Below, in pieces: positions 46,350 through 56,119 of a stretch of DNA of 64,000 nucleotides. Origin of the DNA: Psychroserpens luteus (GTDB lineage Bacteria > Bacteroidota > Bacteroidia > Flavobacteriales > Flavobacteriaceae); contig NZ_JADILU010000003.1 of NCBI RefSeq assembly GCF_015319355.1, positions 124,001 to 188,000 of the forward strand, written 5' to 3'. Made by a program: the position numbers and the translations under genes. The first letter of the stretch is position 1, and each line of letters starts with the position of its first letter. The notes beneath the pieces are model-generated. The model saw only the letters and a program-made list of their open reading frames with translations, ran no database searches and was not told where the DNA came from.

Positions 46350-49300
46350 ATGAAAGAAACTATATATCAAAATCTACTCTCAAAGGATCCTATAGGAGCA
46401 TTTAATAAAATTAAAGAGAATTACGTACGCTACTTTAAAACGATGTATCGTTTTTGTGATGAGGATCTCAATCAGAGAAAAGATAAAGAGTTACAGAGTA
46501 ATAATAATTTATATAGAGACCCTTTATTAGAGATTTTACCAGAGTATAATACAACTGCTATAGGTGGCAAGAAAATAGGTGGTATAGAAGACATTGTGCC
46601 ATTATTAGTTAAAGGGTTTGACAATGATAGTAATAATGCCAAACAATTTATTTCAAGTTTTATTAAATCTGGCTTAATGGGGTATCCACCTTATCAACAT
46701 CAAACGGATATGTTGATTAAGGCATTTGTTAATAATAGAAATACAGTTATAAATTCAGGTACTGGTTCAGGTAAAACAGAGGCTTTTTTATTACCATTAT
46801 TAGCATCATTATACAAAGAAGGGAAACAATGGGAAAAACCTTCTTACGAACATCAGGATTGGTTTAACATAACATCAGGAAATAATCAATACGAACCAGT
46901 ACAAAGGGCTGGAGAGAATCGTACGTCTGCTATGAGAGCATTGGTTTTATATCCAATGAACGCTCTTGTAGAGGATCAAATGACGAGGCTACGTAAAGCT
47001 TTAGATTGTGATGAGGTTAGAGAGCACCTTGATAATGATAACGGATTAAAAGGAAATAGAATTTACTTTGGTCAGTACAATGGTAGTACTATTGTTTCAG
47101 GTGATTATAGAGGTCAAGCGAACAGATCAAAACGACAGGTTTGCTATAGTAAATTACAAGAAAAGCTTAGACAATCTGATAATATTGAGAGTTTTGTAGC
47201 AAGAAATGAAAAAGAAAAAGAAGATGTAAATTATATCGCTCCTAGACTTATTTCGGGATCTAGAACAGCGGAAATGGTAACGAGATGGGATATGCAAGAA
47301 TATCCACCAGATATACTCATTACTAATTTCTCTATGCTTAGTATTATGCTAATGCGATCTATTGAAGCTAATGTTTTTGATAGTACAAGAACGTGGTTAA
47401 ATGAAAGTAAAGAAAATGTATTTCATTTAATTGTTGATGAGCTTCACTTATTTAGAGGGACTTCTGGTACTGAAATAGCTTATTTAATAAAAATGTTTCT
47501 TGATGCTATCGGACTAAGACCAGTAATTAAAATTGATGGAAAATTTGTGCCAAATCCTCAACTTAGAATTTTAGCATCTAGTGCATCCTTAGGAGATGAA
47601 GATAGTACTCAGGACTATTTGGAACAGTTTTTTGGCGTTTATTTTGAGAGTTCTGATTCAAAAGCTTTTGAGATCCAAAAAGGAGATGATTATAATCCTA
47701 AGTTAGGATCTAAGTTTGATTTAGAAGTGTTTTCTAAAATAGATCAATCTTACTTTTTAAAACTAGAAAAGGATAAAGATGCCATTAGGAATGCAATAGC
47801 AAATAAACTAGGTTATAATGATTTAATACAATTTTTTGAAGAAAATTCAGAAAGCTTATACAAGCAATGGATAAACTGTTGCACAAATGAGAAAGGTAAA
47901 ATAGTTCCTAAACAACTTGTTGATATTGGTAATTCTCTCTTCAATGGAAATATTGATGCATTGAGAGGATTTTTAATAATTAGAGGAGAAAAAGATATAA
48001 ATGACAATAAGAAAGTTAGATTACCACGAATCCGTTTTCATCAATTTTATAAATATATTGAAGGTCTTTGGGCAGAATTATTACCTCAAAATGATGAAGA
48101 TGAAACTCAGTATCCATTTGGGAAATTGTTGTATACTCCATTATCTGCAGTAAAAGGAAACGATGGAGCTATTCACAAAGTTCTAGAAACACTAAGATGC
48201 GAGAAATGTGCAGCAGCCTTTATTGGTGGGAATAAATTTCCAAGACCACGAAATAATAATATTAGACATTTGAATTTGTCATTAAATAGTCCTGATCTTA
48301 ACAAAATACCAAATACCCAAGTAACACCTTTAGTTCAGAATAAATGGTATCAAGATTATGCCATATTTTGGCCAAGTAAAAAAAACAGCAGATTTGCTTT
48401 AGAAGATGATGAAGGGCAACGGGAGGATTTTAATCAAACAGATGTAAATGGAAATAGAGCATATAATAGAACTAATGTTCGAGGGAATTGGAGAAAATCT
48501 TTTTTAAACCCATATAGCGCAGAACTTTTTATTCAAGATAACAAACCTTCACCAGAATTTATAGAAGGTTATACTTTTGTTTTAATGTTAGATCGAGGGA
48601 ATAATGATGAGCCTATTGATTTTATTCGAGATAATGATATAGAATTAATGCAAGCTCTTCCGCATGTTTGTCCTTCATGTAACGCAGATTATACAACTAG
48701 ATTATATACAAAATCACCTATTAGAAGTTTTAGAACTGGTATTGCTCGTAGCAACCAAGTATTGAGCAAAGAATTAATATATCAACTAGAAGAAAAAGCG
48801 CCAAAGTTAGTTGGTTTTTCCGATAGCCGACAAGATGCGGCAAAACAAGCTTTTGGTATAGAAAAAGAACATTTTAGAGATATTGTTAGAATGTTGTTTT
48901 TAGAATGTGTTGAGGAGCTTAGTTTGCCAAATGCAGATGTATTGAAATTAATTAGTAGGACAACAGAATTAGGCGATAAGATATTTAGTGAAATGGATAG
49001 CTTTCTAAAATCAATTCCAAATGCGTACGAAATAGCTGTAAAAGTTCGTATGAATGATACTGAATTTTTAAAACAGTATTTAAATCCAAAATCTTCATTG
49101 AGTATTGAGGATTTGGTAGAAACGGAACAAAACCAATTAAATGGGCTTTTAGTACAAAAACTGCTCAGTCTTGGCATAAACCCAAATGGCGTAGGGTATG
49201 ATAAAGAAAGTGAAAGCGGATATCATTGGAGCAATTTTTATAATTTTAATAGCGGCTCAATTGCCGATAGAAATACAATAAGGAATAGAATTCATGATAA

Positions 49301-52217
49301 TAATTTTGAAATAAGGCCTGATTTCGTAACTAACGTCAGAGATAACCTATTTGCCACTATTTTTCAGAATAGTTTTGGTATATATACAGATGTCAATTCA
49401 GAAAGTGCTGGTATTGGATACCTGTCATTAAAACAAGATAAAACAAATGAATATTATATTGCGTTACTAAATCTTCTACCAAATGCTATTTCATTTTTAG
49501 ATAATCTTATCGATGCATTTGTTCGCATTATGGGAGATAATTATCGCTATAGCAATACAGACTTTTTTACATCAAGAGCATATGATAATTATATAGGTTT
49601 ACCTGCAAAATTTAGAGCTCCTATCGAAGCTTTGGCTGATAAATATAATATTGAGGTTACATTATTAGGTAATAATATTATAAATTATTTAAATGAAGTA
49701 TTTGGTAATCAAAGATTTGAAATAGCACCTAATGCGCTAAATTTTAAAGTAATAAAAAATGACGCTTATTATTACAAGTGTTATAATTGCCATAAGATTC
49801 ATCTTCACAGAGGTTTTGGGCTTTGTACCAATGTGCAATGCTTAAGTGTATTACCATCTAACGCATCAGGGAGAGTTAAAGAACTAAGAGAACAAAATTT
49901 TATTAGTTTTGATTTATTACAAGAACCAAGAGAACCTATTCGTTTAAGAACGGCAGAACTAACAGGTCAAACAGATAATCAAGCAGAAAGGCAACTTCAA
50001 TTTAAAGGAGTTATTGTTCAAAATAATGAGACTGAATATAAAAAGGATAAGCTCTCTAACGAAATAGATATGATTAATGTGACTACAACTATGGAAGTTG
50101 GAGTTGATATTGGAAGTTTACAGGCTATTTTTCAGGGTAATATGCCACCAACACGATACAACTATCAACAACGTGTTGGTAGAGGAGGAAGACGTGGTCA
50201 AGCATATTCTGCTGCAATGACTTTTTGTAGAGGAAAGAGTCATGATAGTTATTACTATTACGACGGAATTGAAGAGATTACAGGAGGTGATGCTCCTCCA
50301 CCTATGCTTTCTTTAAAGCCGAATGAGTCTGATGGTGAATTTCAACTTAAAATTCCGATTCTTAGAAGGATGCTTGTTAAAAATATATTGAAAGAAGCTT
50401 TTCTTTCTATAGAAACACAAGATATAAACGAAGATACACATGGACAATTTGGTGTTGCTTCAGAATGGGAATCTTATAGACCTAATTTAGATAATTGGAT
50501 AAAAGAGAATTTAATATTTATAGAGGATTACTTATCCTATTATACTTCTCAATATAATAATGATAATAAGCTTGAAAAAGACATCTATACGATAAGACAA
50601 TGGATCATTGAAGATTTACTTAATGAGATTGATAGGGCTGTAGCTAATAGTACCTATACTACAGGGTTGGCACAAAGTATGGCAGAAGCTGGTTTGTTAC
50701 CTATGTATGGTATGCCAAGTGGCACAAGAAACTTTTATCATGGGAGTAATCGAAATGATATACGATCTATAGATAGAAGTTTAGAACAGTCCATAACAGA
50801 ATTTGCACCTGGATCCATAAAAACTAAAGATAAAGGTGAGTACGAATCTGTAGGTTTAACCATACCATTAAAAATAAACCCAAGGAGAAACAATGAAGTT
50901 AATTCTTTTGCTAGGTTCAATGGTGAAAATCAAAATCAATTTGATGCCTTAGAATATAGTTATGATTTAGAAATTGAAACAGAAGAAAGCAATAATATAG
51001 TTAGAATAACAAATTATGACATAAATCAAATTCAACAAGAAAATCATATCAGACTTGTAGTACCTAAAGCATTTAGAACAAGTAGAATTATAAATAACAC
51101 TGGAAATGCAGCGGATAATACGGATGTATTGTCAAGTTTTTCAACCTCTAGAATCTTTGCAATTGAAAATGATGATGCTACTCAAAGAAAGAACATCTAT
51201 AATAGCACAATATCTTATTATGATTTTAACGCTGAAGTTTGGCACATAAATAATAATAATGGAGAGTATTTTGAAGGTGTTAGTACTGAGGATTTTAGAA
51301 CAAGTGGAACAAGTAGTCATTGGGAAAATATTAGGATAACAGGTAGCTCAGAGGGAGATTTATTTACTCCTAATTTTATACTTAATAGATATATTCGGAG
51401 AAATGAAAATGATCAAACTGAACGGATTGCTTTAGGAGCAAAAAAGACTACAGAAATGTTGAAAATTGAGATTCTCAATTATTCTAATAATATTGATCTA
51501 GATGTAAGATCAGGAAATAGTTCAGCTATTAGAGCTGCTTTTTATTCTGCTGCATTTATACTACAGAGAGTAACAACCGATATACTAGATGTGGATCCGC
51601 AAGAGATTGAAATAAGTGAGTTGAAGTATGATGACCAAATGATACCTTTCCTTTTTTTGAGCGATGCAGCCCCAAATGGATCTGGTTTCGTGAATTACTT
51701 GTATGAAAATTTTGAATCTATAATTGATAAAATATTAAATGGAGATCAACAATTTATTCAATCAATAATTGAGCACAAAAATGAGTGTAATAGTTCTTGT
51801 CAAAAATGTTTAAATACTTATGGTAATTCAGGATATCACCATATTCTCGATTGGAGGGTAGGAATAGGATTATTGAGATTAATGAAGAACGCATCATACT
51901 CTTTTGGTTTTAATGAAAGCGATGAAAATTATTTTGAACTTGAAGATCTAAGAGAAATAATAAATAATGCATCCAATACATATTCGAAAATTGATGAAAA
52001 GACAAGTTTAGTAGAAGGTAATCGCTTCAATTATTTAAGATTTGAGGGTGACCAATTATTAGGTACAAATGATTATTTTAAAGCAATACTTCACCCATTG
52101 TGGAAAAAGGACTTAGTAATTCGAAATTTTGATTCCTTTTTCGGAGACGAGTTGCATATAAACACTAATGATTTTCTGGATATATTTACTACCCTGAGAA
52201 CTTTGAAAACTGAGTAA
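46350..52217 (+). CDS. druE: giant DEAD/DEAH helicase with DUF1998-like end (DruE-like)
   Basis: A 1955-residue superfamily 2 helicase. Q-motif region GYPPYQHQTDML (about 111), Walker A SGTGSGKTEAF (139-143), DELH box (VDELHLFRGTSG, about 361), motif III SSASLG, motif IV region LVGFSDSRQDAAK, motif V TTMEVGVDIG and motif VI QQRVGRGGRRG (about 1273). Cys pairs (CEKC, CPSC, CYNC...C) interrupt the core, and the C-terminus has the DUF1998-type ECNSSCQKCLNTYGNSGYHH (about 1811). Length and architecture match DruE of Druantia rather than shorter MrfA or DrmA/DrmB helicases. It ends the five-gene operon. Confidence 0.8.
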   Translation: MKETIYQNLLSKDPIGAFNKIKENYVRYFKTMYRFCDEDLNQRKDKELQSNNNLYRDPLLEILPEYNTTAIGGKKIGGIEDIVPLLVKGFDNDSNNAKQFISSFIKSGLMGYPPYQHQTDMLIKAFVNNRNTVINSGTGSGKTEAFLLPLLASLYKEGKQWEKPSYEHQDWFNITSGNNQYEPVQRAGENRTSAMRALVLYPMNALVEDQMTRLRKALDCDEVREHLDNDNGLKGNRIYFGQYNGSTIVSGDYRGQANRSKRQVCYSKLQEKLRQSDNIESFVARNEKEKEDVNYIAPRLISGSRTAEMVTRWDMQEYPPDILITNFSMLSIMLMRSIEANVFDSTRTWLNESKENVFHLIVDELHLFRGTSGTEIAYLIKMFLDAIGLRPVIKIDGKFVPNPQLRILASSASLGDEDSTQDYLEQFFGVYFESSDSKAFEIQKGDDYNPKLGSKFDLEVFSKIDQSYFLKLEKDKDAIRNAIANKLGYNDLIQFFEENSESLYKQWINCCTNEKGKIVPKQLVDIGNSLFNGNIDALRGFLIIRGEKDINDNKKVRLPRIRFHQFYKYIEGLWAELLPQNDEDETQYPFGKLLYTPLSAVKGNDGAIHKVLETLRCEKCAAAFIGGNKFPRPRNNNIRHLNLSLNSPDLNKIPNTQVTPLVQNKWYQDYAIFWPSKKNSRFALEDDEGQREDFNQTDVNGNRAYNRTNVRGNWRKSFLNPYSAELFIQDNKPSPEFIEGYTFVLMLDRGNNDEPIDFIRDNDIELMQALPHVCPSCNADYTTRLYTKSPIRSFRTGIARSNQVLSKELIYQLEEKAPKLVGFSDSRQDAAKQAFGIEKEHFRDIVRMLFLECVEELSLPNADVLKLISRTTELGDKIFSEMDSFLKSIPNAYEIAVKVRMNDTEFLKQYLNPKSSLSIEDLVETEQNQLNGLLVQKLLSLGINPNGVGYDKESESGYHWSNFYNFNSGSIADRNTIRNRIHDNNFEIRPDFVTNVRDNLFATIFQNSFGIYTDVNSESAGIGYLSLKQDKTNEYYIALLNLLPNAISFLDNLIDAFVRIMGDNYRYSNTDFFTSRAYDNYIGLPAKFRAPIEALADKYNIEVTLLGNNIINYLNEVFGNQRFEIAPNALNFKVIKNDAYYYKCYNCHKIHLHRGFGLCTNVQCLSVLPSNASGRVKELREQNFISFDLLQEPREPIRLRTAELTGQTDNQAERQLQFKGVIVQNNETEYKKDKLSNEIDMINVTTTMEVGVDIGSLQAIFQGNMPPTRYNYQQRVGRGGRRGQAYSAAMTFCRGKSHDSYYYYDGIEEITGGDAPPPMLSLKPNESDGEFQLKIPILRRMLVKNILKEAFLSIETQDINEDTHGQFGVASEWESYRPNLDNWIKENLIFIEDYLSYYTSQYNNDNKLEKDIYTIRQWIIEDLLNEIDRAVANSTYTTGLAQSMAEAGLLPMYGMPSGTRNFYHGSNRNDIRSIDRSLEQSITEFAPGSIKTKDKGEYESVGLTIPLKINPRRNNEVNSFARFNGENQNQFDALEYSYDLEIETEESNNIVRITNYDINQIQQENHIRLVVPKAFRTSRIINNTGNAADNTDVLSSFSTSRIFAIENDDATQRKNIYNSTISYYDFNAEVWHINNNNGEYFEGVSTEDFRTSGTSSHWENIRITGSSEGDLFTPNFILNRYIRRNENDQTERIALGAKKTTEMLKIEILNYSNNIDLDVRSGNSSAIRAAFYSAAFILQRVTTDILDVDPQEIEISELKYDDQMIPFLFLSDAAPNGSGFVNYLYENFESIIDKILNGDQQFIQSIIEHKNECNSSCQKCLNTYGNSGYHHILDWRVGIGLLRLMKNASYSFGFNESDENYFELEDLREIINNASNTYSKIDEKTSLVEGNRFNYLRFEGDQLLGTNDYFKAILHPLWKKDLVIRNFDSFFGDELHINTNDFLDIFTTLRTLKTE

Positions 52218-52334
52218 TTTTTAGTTTTTCTTAAAGCAATTGATGTTTAAAATAAATAAGTTCAAAAGCACAAAACTATTGATTAATCTAATCATTTAAA
52301 TGATGAACTATTTAAAATAGACCATCAATGTAAA

Positions 52335-52418
52335 ATGGAATTTAAGTCTGTTTTAGATTATAAAAATTACCTACGCAATGATATAGGGTCAGTAATCTTA
52401 GATCTTATAAAAAAGTAA
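52335..52418 (+). other. short open fragment upstream of the glycosyltransferase operon
   Basis: A 27-codon frame from ATG 52335 reads MEFKSVLDYKNYLRNDIGSV and then a short Lys-rich end. It is open 48 nt further upstream without a start, so it could equally be the tail of a lost gene. It lies in the 227-nt gap between the DruE-like gene and the next operon. Confidence 0.25.
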
Positions 52419-52444
52419 TACCAATTCAAAAGAATACAATTTAA

Positions 52445-54742
52445 ATGCACATATTAAAAATAATCCATGGCTATCCGCCCCATTATAACGCAGGTTCTGA
52501 AGTCTACAGTCAATCCATATGTAACGAGTTGTCGAGAGACCATAAAGTATCCGTTTTTACAAGAGAGGAAAACCCATACGCTAAAGATTTTGAAATCCGT
52601 CATAAAAAAGCAAATGACAATTTAAATTTATACTTTGTTAATAATCCCAATGGGAAAGATGGTTATAAACATAAAACTATCGATGAGAATTTTAAAAAAC
52701 TAGTTCAAAGTTTAAAACCAGATGTTGCACATATTGGTCATTTAAACCATTTGTCAACGGGAATAATCGATGTTTTAAACACCTTAGAGATCCCTATCGT
52801 TTTTACATTACACGATTTTTGGTTAATGTGTCCAAGAGGACAATTTTTAACACGCAGTATAGGTAAAGCGGATAACAACCAGTTGTGTTCTGGTCAAGAA
52901 GATAAAAAGTGTGCTACTAGTTGTTATCAAGTTTATTTTAGTGGAAAAGAAGATGAACAGCAACAGGATATTAATAGTTGGAGCAATTGGGTAAACCGAA
53001 GAATGCAAGAAACCAAAGCGATAATTGATAAAGTCAATTTGTTTATTGCGCCTTCAAAGTATCTTCAAGAACGTTTTGTGAATGAGTTTGATATCCCTGA
53101 ATCTAAAATTACTTATTTAGATTATGGTTTTCCAACACATTATTTAACCCAAACAGAAAAGGCAGCAACTAAATCTGTTTTTACATTTGGATACATTGGC
53201 ACGCATATTCCAGCTAAAGGAATCAATCAATTAATAGAGGCATTTCAGCAAGTTGAAACACCAGCTGTTTTAAAGATTTTTGGTAGAAAAAGTGGTCAAA
53301 GTACAGCAGCATTAAAAGCATTAGCAGCAACGTGTAGTAATAGAGTAGAATTTATGGGAGAATACATCAACCATAATTTAGCAGATGTTGTTTTTGCACA
53401 TGTGGATAGTATTGTGGTGCCATCTATTTGGGGAGAAAATTCACCATTAGTTATCCATGAAGCACAAGCGTGTAAAATCCCCGTAATTACTGCTGACTTT
53501 GGTGGTATGAAAGAGTATGTGCAACATCAAAAAAATGGTCTGTTATTTAAGCATAGAGATGTAGATGCTTTGGCTGAACAATTAAATTATGCAGTGTCTA
53601 ATCCTGATAAAATGAAAACTTATGGTGAAAAAGGGTATTTGTATTCAGAGAATGGAGATGTACCTGACATAAAAGTGCATTGTAATGAATTACTAAGTAT
53701 ATATCAGAATCATACAGTTCCAGATAATTTTTGGAGGGTTACCATAGATACTAATCCTGAAGATTGTAACCTAAAGTGCATAATGTGTGAAGAACACAGT
53801 CCATATAGTAACTTTATAGATACACTGTACAAGGAAACAGGAGTAAAGCGAAGACGTATGGATTTTGCAATAGTAACACAGATTTTTGAACAAGCATCTG
53901 CATTGGGAGTTAAGGAAATTATACCGTCTACAATGGGAGAACCGTTGTTATATAAGCAGTTCGATGAGATTTTTGATTTAGCAAAACAATATGATATTAA
54001 AATTAATTTAACAACAAACGGAACATTCCCTAAAAAGAGCGTTTTAGATTGGGCTAAATTAATTGTTCCGAATACTTCTGATGTTAAAATAAGTTGGAAT
54101 GGTGCCACAGCAGAAACTTCTAAAGAAGTGATGCATGGCTTAGATTTCGAAAAGGCAATGGCTAATGTAAAAGAGTTCATAGCTTATAGGGATGAATACT
54201 TATTAACGAATGGCTATTTCTGTCGTGTCACATTACAATTAACATTCATGCAGAATAACATGCATGAGTTGGTTGACATTATAAAATTAGCAGCTTCTTT
54301 GGGTGTGGATCGCGTAAAAGGGCATCAGTTATGGGATCACTTCGATGAAATTAGGGAGTTGTCCATGAAAGCAACACCAGAAAGTGTATCGCAATGGAAT
54401 ACTTATGTTTTAGAGGCCCATAAAGCAGCCGAAGAATTTAGAAAACCAAACGGAGAAAAAGTATTGTTGGAAAATATTATCTCTATTGAAGATAATGAAA
54501 TTTCAGAAGTACCTAGGGATTATGAATGTCCTTTTTTAGAACAAGAATTATGGATATCTGCAACAGGTCAAATATCACCTTGCTGTGCTCCAGATAATTT
54601 AAGGCAGTCTTTAGGGGATTTTGGAAATATAAAAACATCAACTATTCAGGAGGTCTTGAAAAGTGAGCATTATTTAGATTTAGTAAGTAATTATAAAACC
54701 AAAGACGTTTGTAAAACTTGTGTAATGCGTAAACCTTTATGA
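52445..54742 (+). CDS. glycosyltransferase family 4-radical SAM/SPASM fusion
   Basis: A 765-residue bifunctional protein. Residues 1-420 form a GT-B family 4 glycosyltransferase: YPPHYNAGSEVYSQSICNEL at the start and the nucleotide-sugar motif ENSPLVIHEAQACKIPVI (about 330). Residues about 430-765 are a radical SAM domain with Cys441, Cys445 and Cys448 (CNLKCIMCEEH) and a SPASM end with further cysteines (CPFLEQ, ISPCCAPDN, VCKTCVMRK) for auxiliary clusters. The fusion suggests that one substrate, perhaps a peptide or cell-surface molecule, is both glycosylated and radically modified. Its stop overlaps the next start (ATGA). Confidence 0.88.
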   Translation: MHILKIIHGYPPHYNAGSEVYSQSICNELSRDHKVSVFTREENPYAKDFEIRHKKANDNLNLYFVNNPNGKDGYKHKTIDENFKKLVQSLKPDVAHIGHLNHLSTGIIDVLNTLEIPIVFTLHDFWLMCPRGQFLTRSIGKADNNQLCSGQEDKKCATSCYQVYFSGKEDEQQQDINSWSNWVNRRMQETKAIIDKVNLFIAPSKYLQERFVNEFDIPESKITYLDYGFPTHYLTQTEKAATKSVFTFGYIGTHIPAKGINQLIEAFQQVETPAVLKIFGRKSGQSTAALKALAATCSNRVEFMGEYINHNLADVVFAHVDSIVVPSIWGENSPLVIHEAQACKIPVITADFGGMKEYVQHQKNGLLFKHRDVDALAEQLNYAVSNPDKMKTYGEKGYLYSENGDVPDIKVHCNELLSIYQNHTVPDNFWRVTIDTNPEDCNLKCIMCEEHSPYSNFIDTLYKETGVKRRRMDFAIVTQIFEQASALGVKEIIPSTMGEPLLYKQFDEIFDLAKQYDIKINLTTNGTFPKKSVLDWAKLIVPNTSDVKISWNGATAETSKEVMHGLDFEKAMANVKEFIAYRDEYLLTNGYFCRVTLQLTFMQNNMHELVDIIKLAASLGVDRVKGHQLWDHFDEIRELSMKATPESVSQWNTYVLEAHKAAEEFRKPNGEKVLLENIISIEDNEISEVPRDYECPFLEQELWISATGQISPCCAPDNLRQSLGDFGNIKTSTIQEVLKSEHYLDLVSNYKTKDVCKTCVMRKPL

Positions 54743-55500
54743 GGGATTTTTCGAACCTAATAATTAGGTGGACTTTTGGAGAAACAGAAGAAAGGTCTAC
54801 TTCATTACAATCTTTTGACATGTTGGATTGTAGTCTGAGTTTTGCTTCCCTTATTTTTCCTAATGCAAAAATGTACATTGTTTATAATTCTTTAAAAAGC
54901 GATCTAACTTTGAATAAATTAAGGAAAATTGCTTTAGGTAAAGCAGATTTAATAGAATCGAATAATAAATGGGAGAATAAACAGAAAAATTCATTTTGGA
55001 AATACGTTCCTAATCGTATAGATTCGTCCAAATATGAGCTTATTTTAGATTCGGATGTTGTTTTATGGGAAGTTCCTGCTATTATTAATAAGTGGTTAAA
55101 TTCTGATGGGGTATTAATAAATACAGATTGGAATGGAAGGAATTATGGTTCTTTTGAGAAAGATATTCCTGAAAAATTCACTTTCAATGCAGGGATTTTA
55201 GGTTTTCCTCCTCAATATAGTTTTGCTTTACCTGATTTAAGTTTGCTAGAAGAAGTTTTTCTATCGGAACAAGGGTTTGTTTCAAAGGAGTTTATTACTT
55301 CTAATAGAGAAATGTTTGTTATTCAAAAGCTAGATGTTTTTCAATCTAATTCAGAAGAATTTATTGATAATAAGGTAAATGATATTTTAAAGAAGCATAA
55401 AGGAGCTCATTTTTGTGGGTGTAATTATTGTCATTTTTCACATTGGGACAAGTATTATAAAGATGATGTTTGGAAGTACTATTACAGTTTAATTAAATAG
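54739..55500 (+). CDS. putative glycosyltransferase with DxD-like motif
   Basis: A 253-residue protein with a GT-A-like look: IIRWTFGETEERST at the start, KMYIVYNSL as an early strand, and YELILDSDVVLWEVPAI (about 108) where Asp-Ser-Asp could be the metal-binding DxD. NAGILGFPP follows, as seen in related nucleotide-sugar transferases. It overlaps the previous gene by 4 nt. A Cys-rich CGCNYCHF near the end is unusual. The glycosyltransferase call is moderate; no closer family is recognised. Confidence 0.65.
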   Translation: MRDFSNLIIRWTFGETEERSTSLQSFDMLDCSLSFASLIFPNAKMYIVYNSLKSDLTLNKLRKIALGKADLIESNNKWENKQKNSFWKYVPNRIDSSKYELILDSDVVLWEVPAIINKWLNSDGVLINTDWNGRNYGSFEKDIPEKFTFNAGILGFPPQYSFALPDLSLLEEVFLSEQGFVSKEFITSNREMFVIQKLDVFQSNSEEFIDNKVNDILKKHKGAHFCGCNYCHFSHWDKYYKDDVWKYYYSLIK

Positions 55501-55507
55501 AGAGCGT

Positions 55508-56119
55508 ATGAGAAATTTTAGAGACGCTTCCAAGTTTAACTTTAATTTTAAGAAAGGTTTAGTTTACAGAGGGTCTATATTTGATTTTCTTAGAGAAGAC
55601 TATAAACTATTGAAAGAGTTTAATGTAAAAACAATTATTGATTTAAGAGCAGATAGGGAGGTAGAAGCGATTTTTTACTCGGAAAAAGTGTTAAGTCGGA
55701 TAAATTATATAAAAGCACATTTTGATCCGTGGAACCAGCCAGAATGGTTTCAGGAAAAACATAGTAAAGGATCTAACCATGAGATTGCATATCGTTTTTT
55801 TGCTATGGGATGTAAAAATGCTCTTAAGAAAGTATTTGAAACTATTTTAGAACATGAATCAGGAACTATAGCTATTCATTGTCATGCCGGAAAAGACAGG
55901 ACTGGAATTATATTTTCAATGCTGCATCTATTGTTGGAATCGCCTATAGAAAACTTATATACAGACTATTTAGCTAGTGAGATGGACGTTTCTAAAGAAA
56001 AACTAAATATTGCACTAGATATTATTGAAAAAGAAGGAGGTATTCAATCTTATTTGTTGTCTTGTGGATTAAGAGAAGACCAAATAATAAAATTAAAACA
56101 CAAGTTACTAAATGAATAA
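55508..56119 (+). CDS. tyrosine/dual-specificity phosphatase
   Basis: A 203-residue phosphatase of the Y_phosphatase3 type. The phosphate-binding loop CX5R is HCHAGKDRTG (Cys about 125), preceded by FNVKTIIDLRADREVE, the usual second motif of this family with its DLR. The start (RNFRDASKFNFNFKKGLVYR) is also typical. It begins 8 nt after the glycosyltransferase-like gene and overlaps the methyltransferase gene by 8 nt. It could dephosphorylate a tyrosine, a lipid or a sugar intermediate. Confidence 0.88.
   Translation: MRNFRDASKFNFNFKKGLVYRGSIFDFLREDYKLLKEFNVKTIIDLRADREVEAIFYSEKVLSRINYIKAHFDPWNQPEWFQEKHSKGSNHEIAYRFFAMGCKNALKKVFETILEHESGTIAIHCHAGKDRTGIIFSMLHLLLESPIENLYTDYLASEMDVSKEKLNIALDIIEKEGGIQSYLLSCGLREDQIIKLKHKLLNE

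Noticed and set aside
46350-52217. DISARM (DrmA/DrmB) assignment
   Set aside because: DISARM has separate helicase and DUF1998 proteins plus a phospholipase D protein; here both parts are in one 1955-residue chain and no PLD gene is present.
52335-52418. Precursor peptide gene for the radical SAM operon
   Set aside because: The 27-codon frame has no leader/core features (no Cys, Gly-Gly or repeat), and the frame is open upstream without a start; it looks like a gene remnant.
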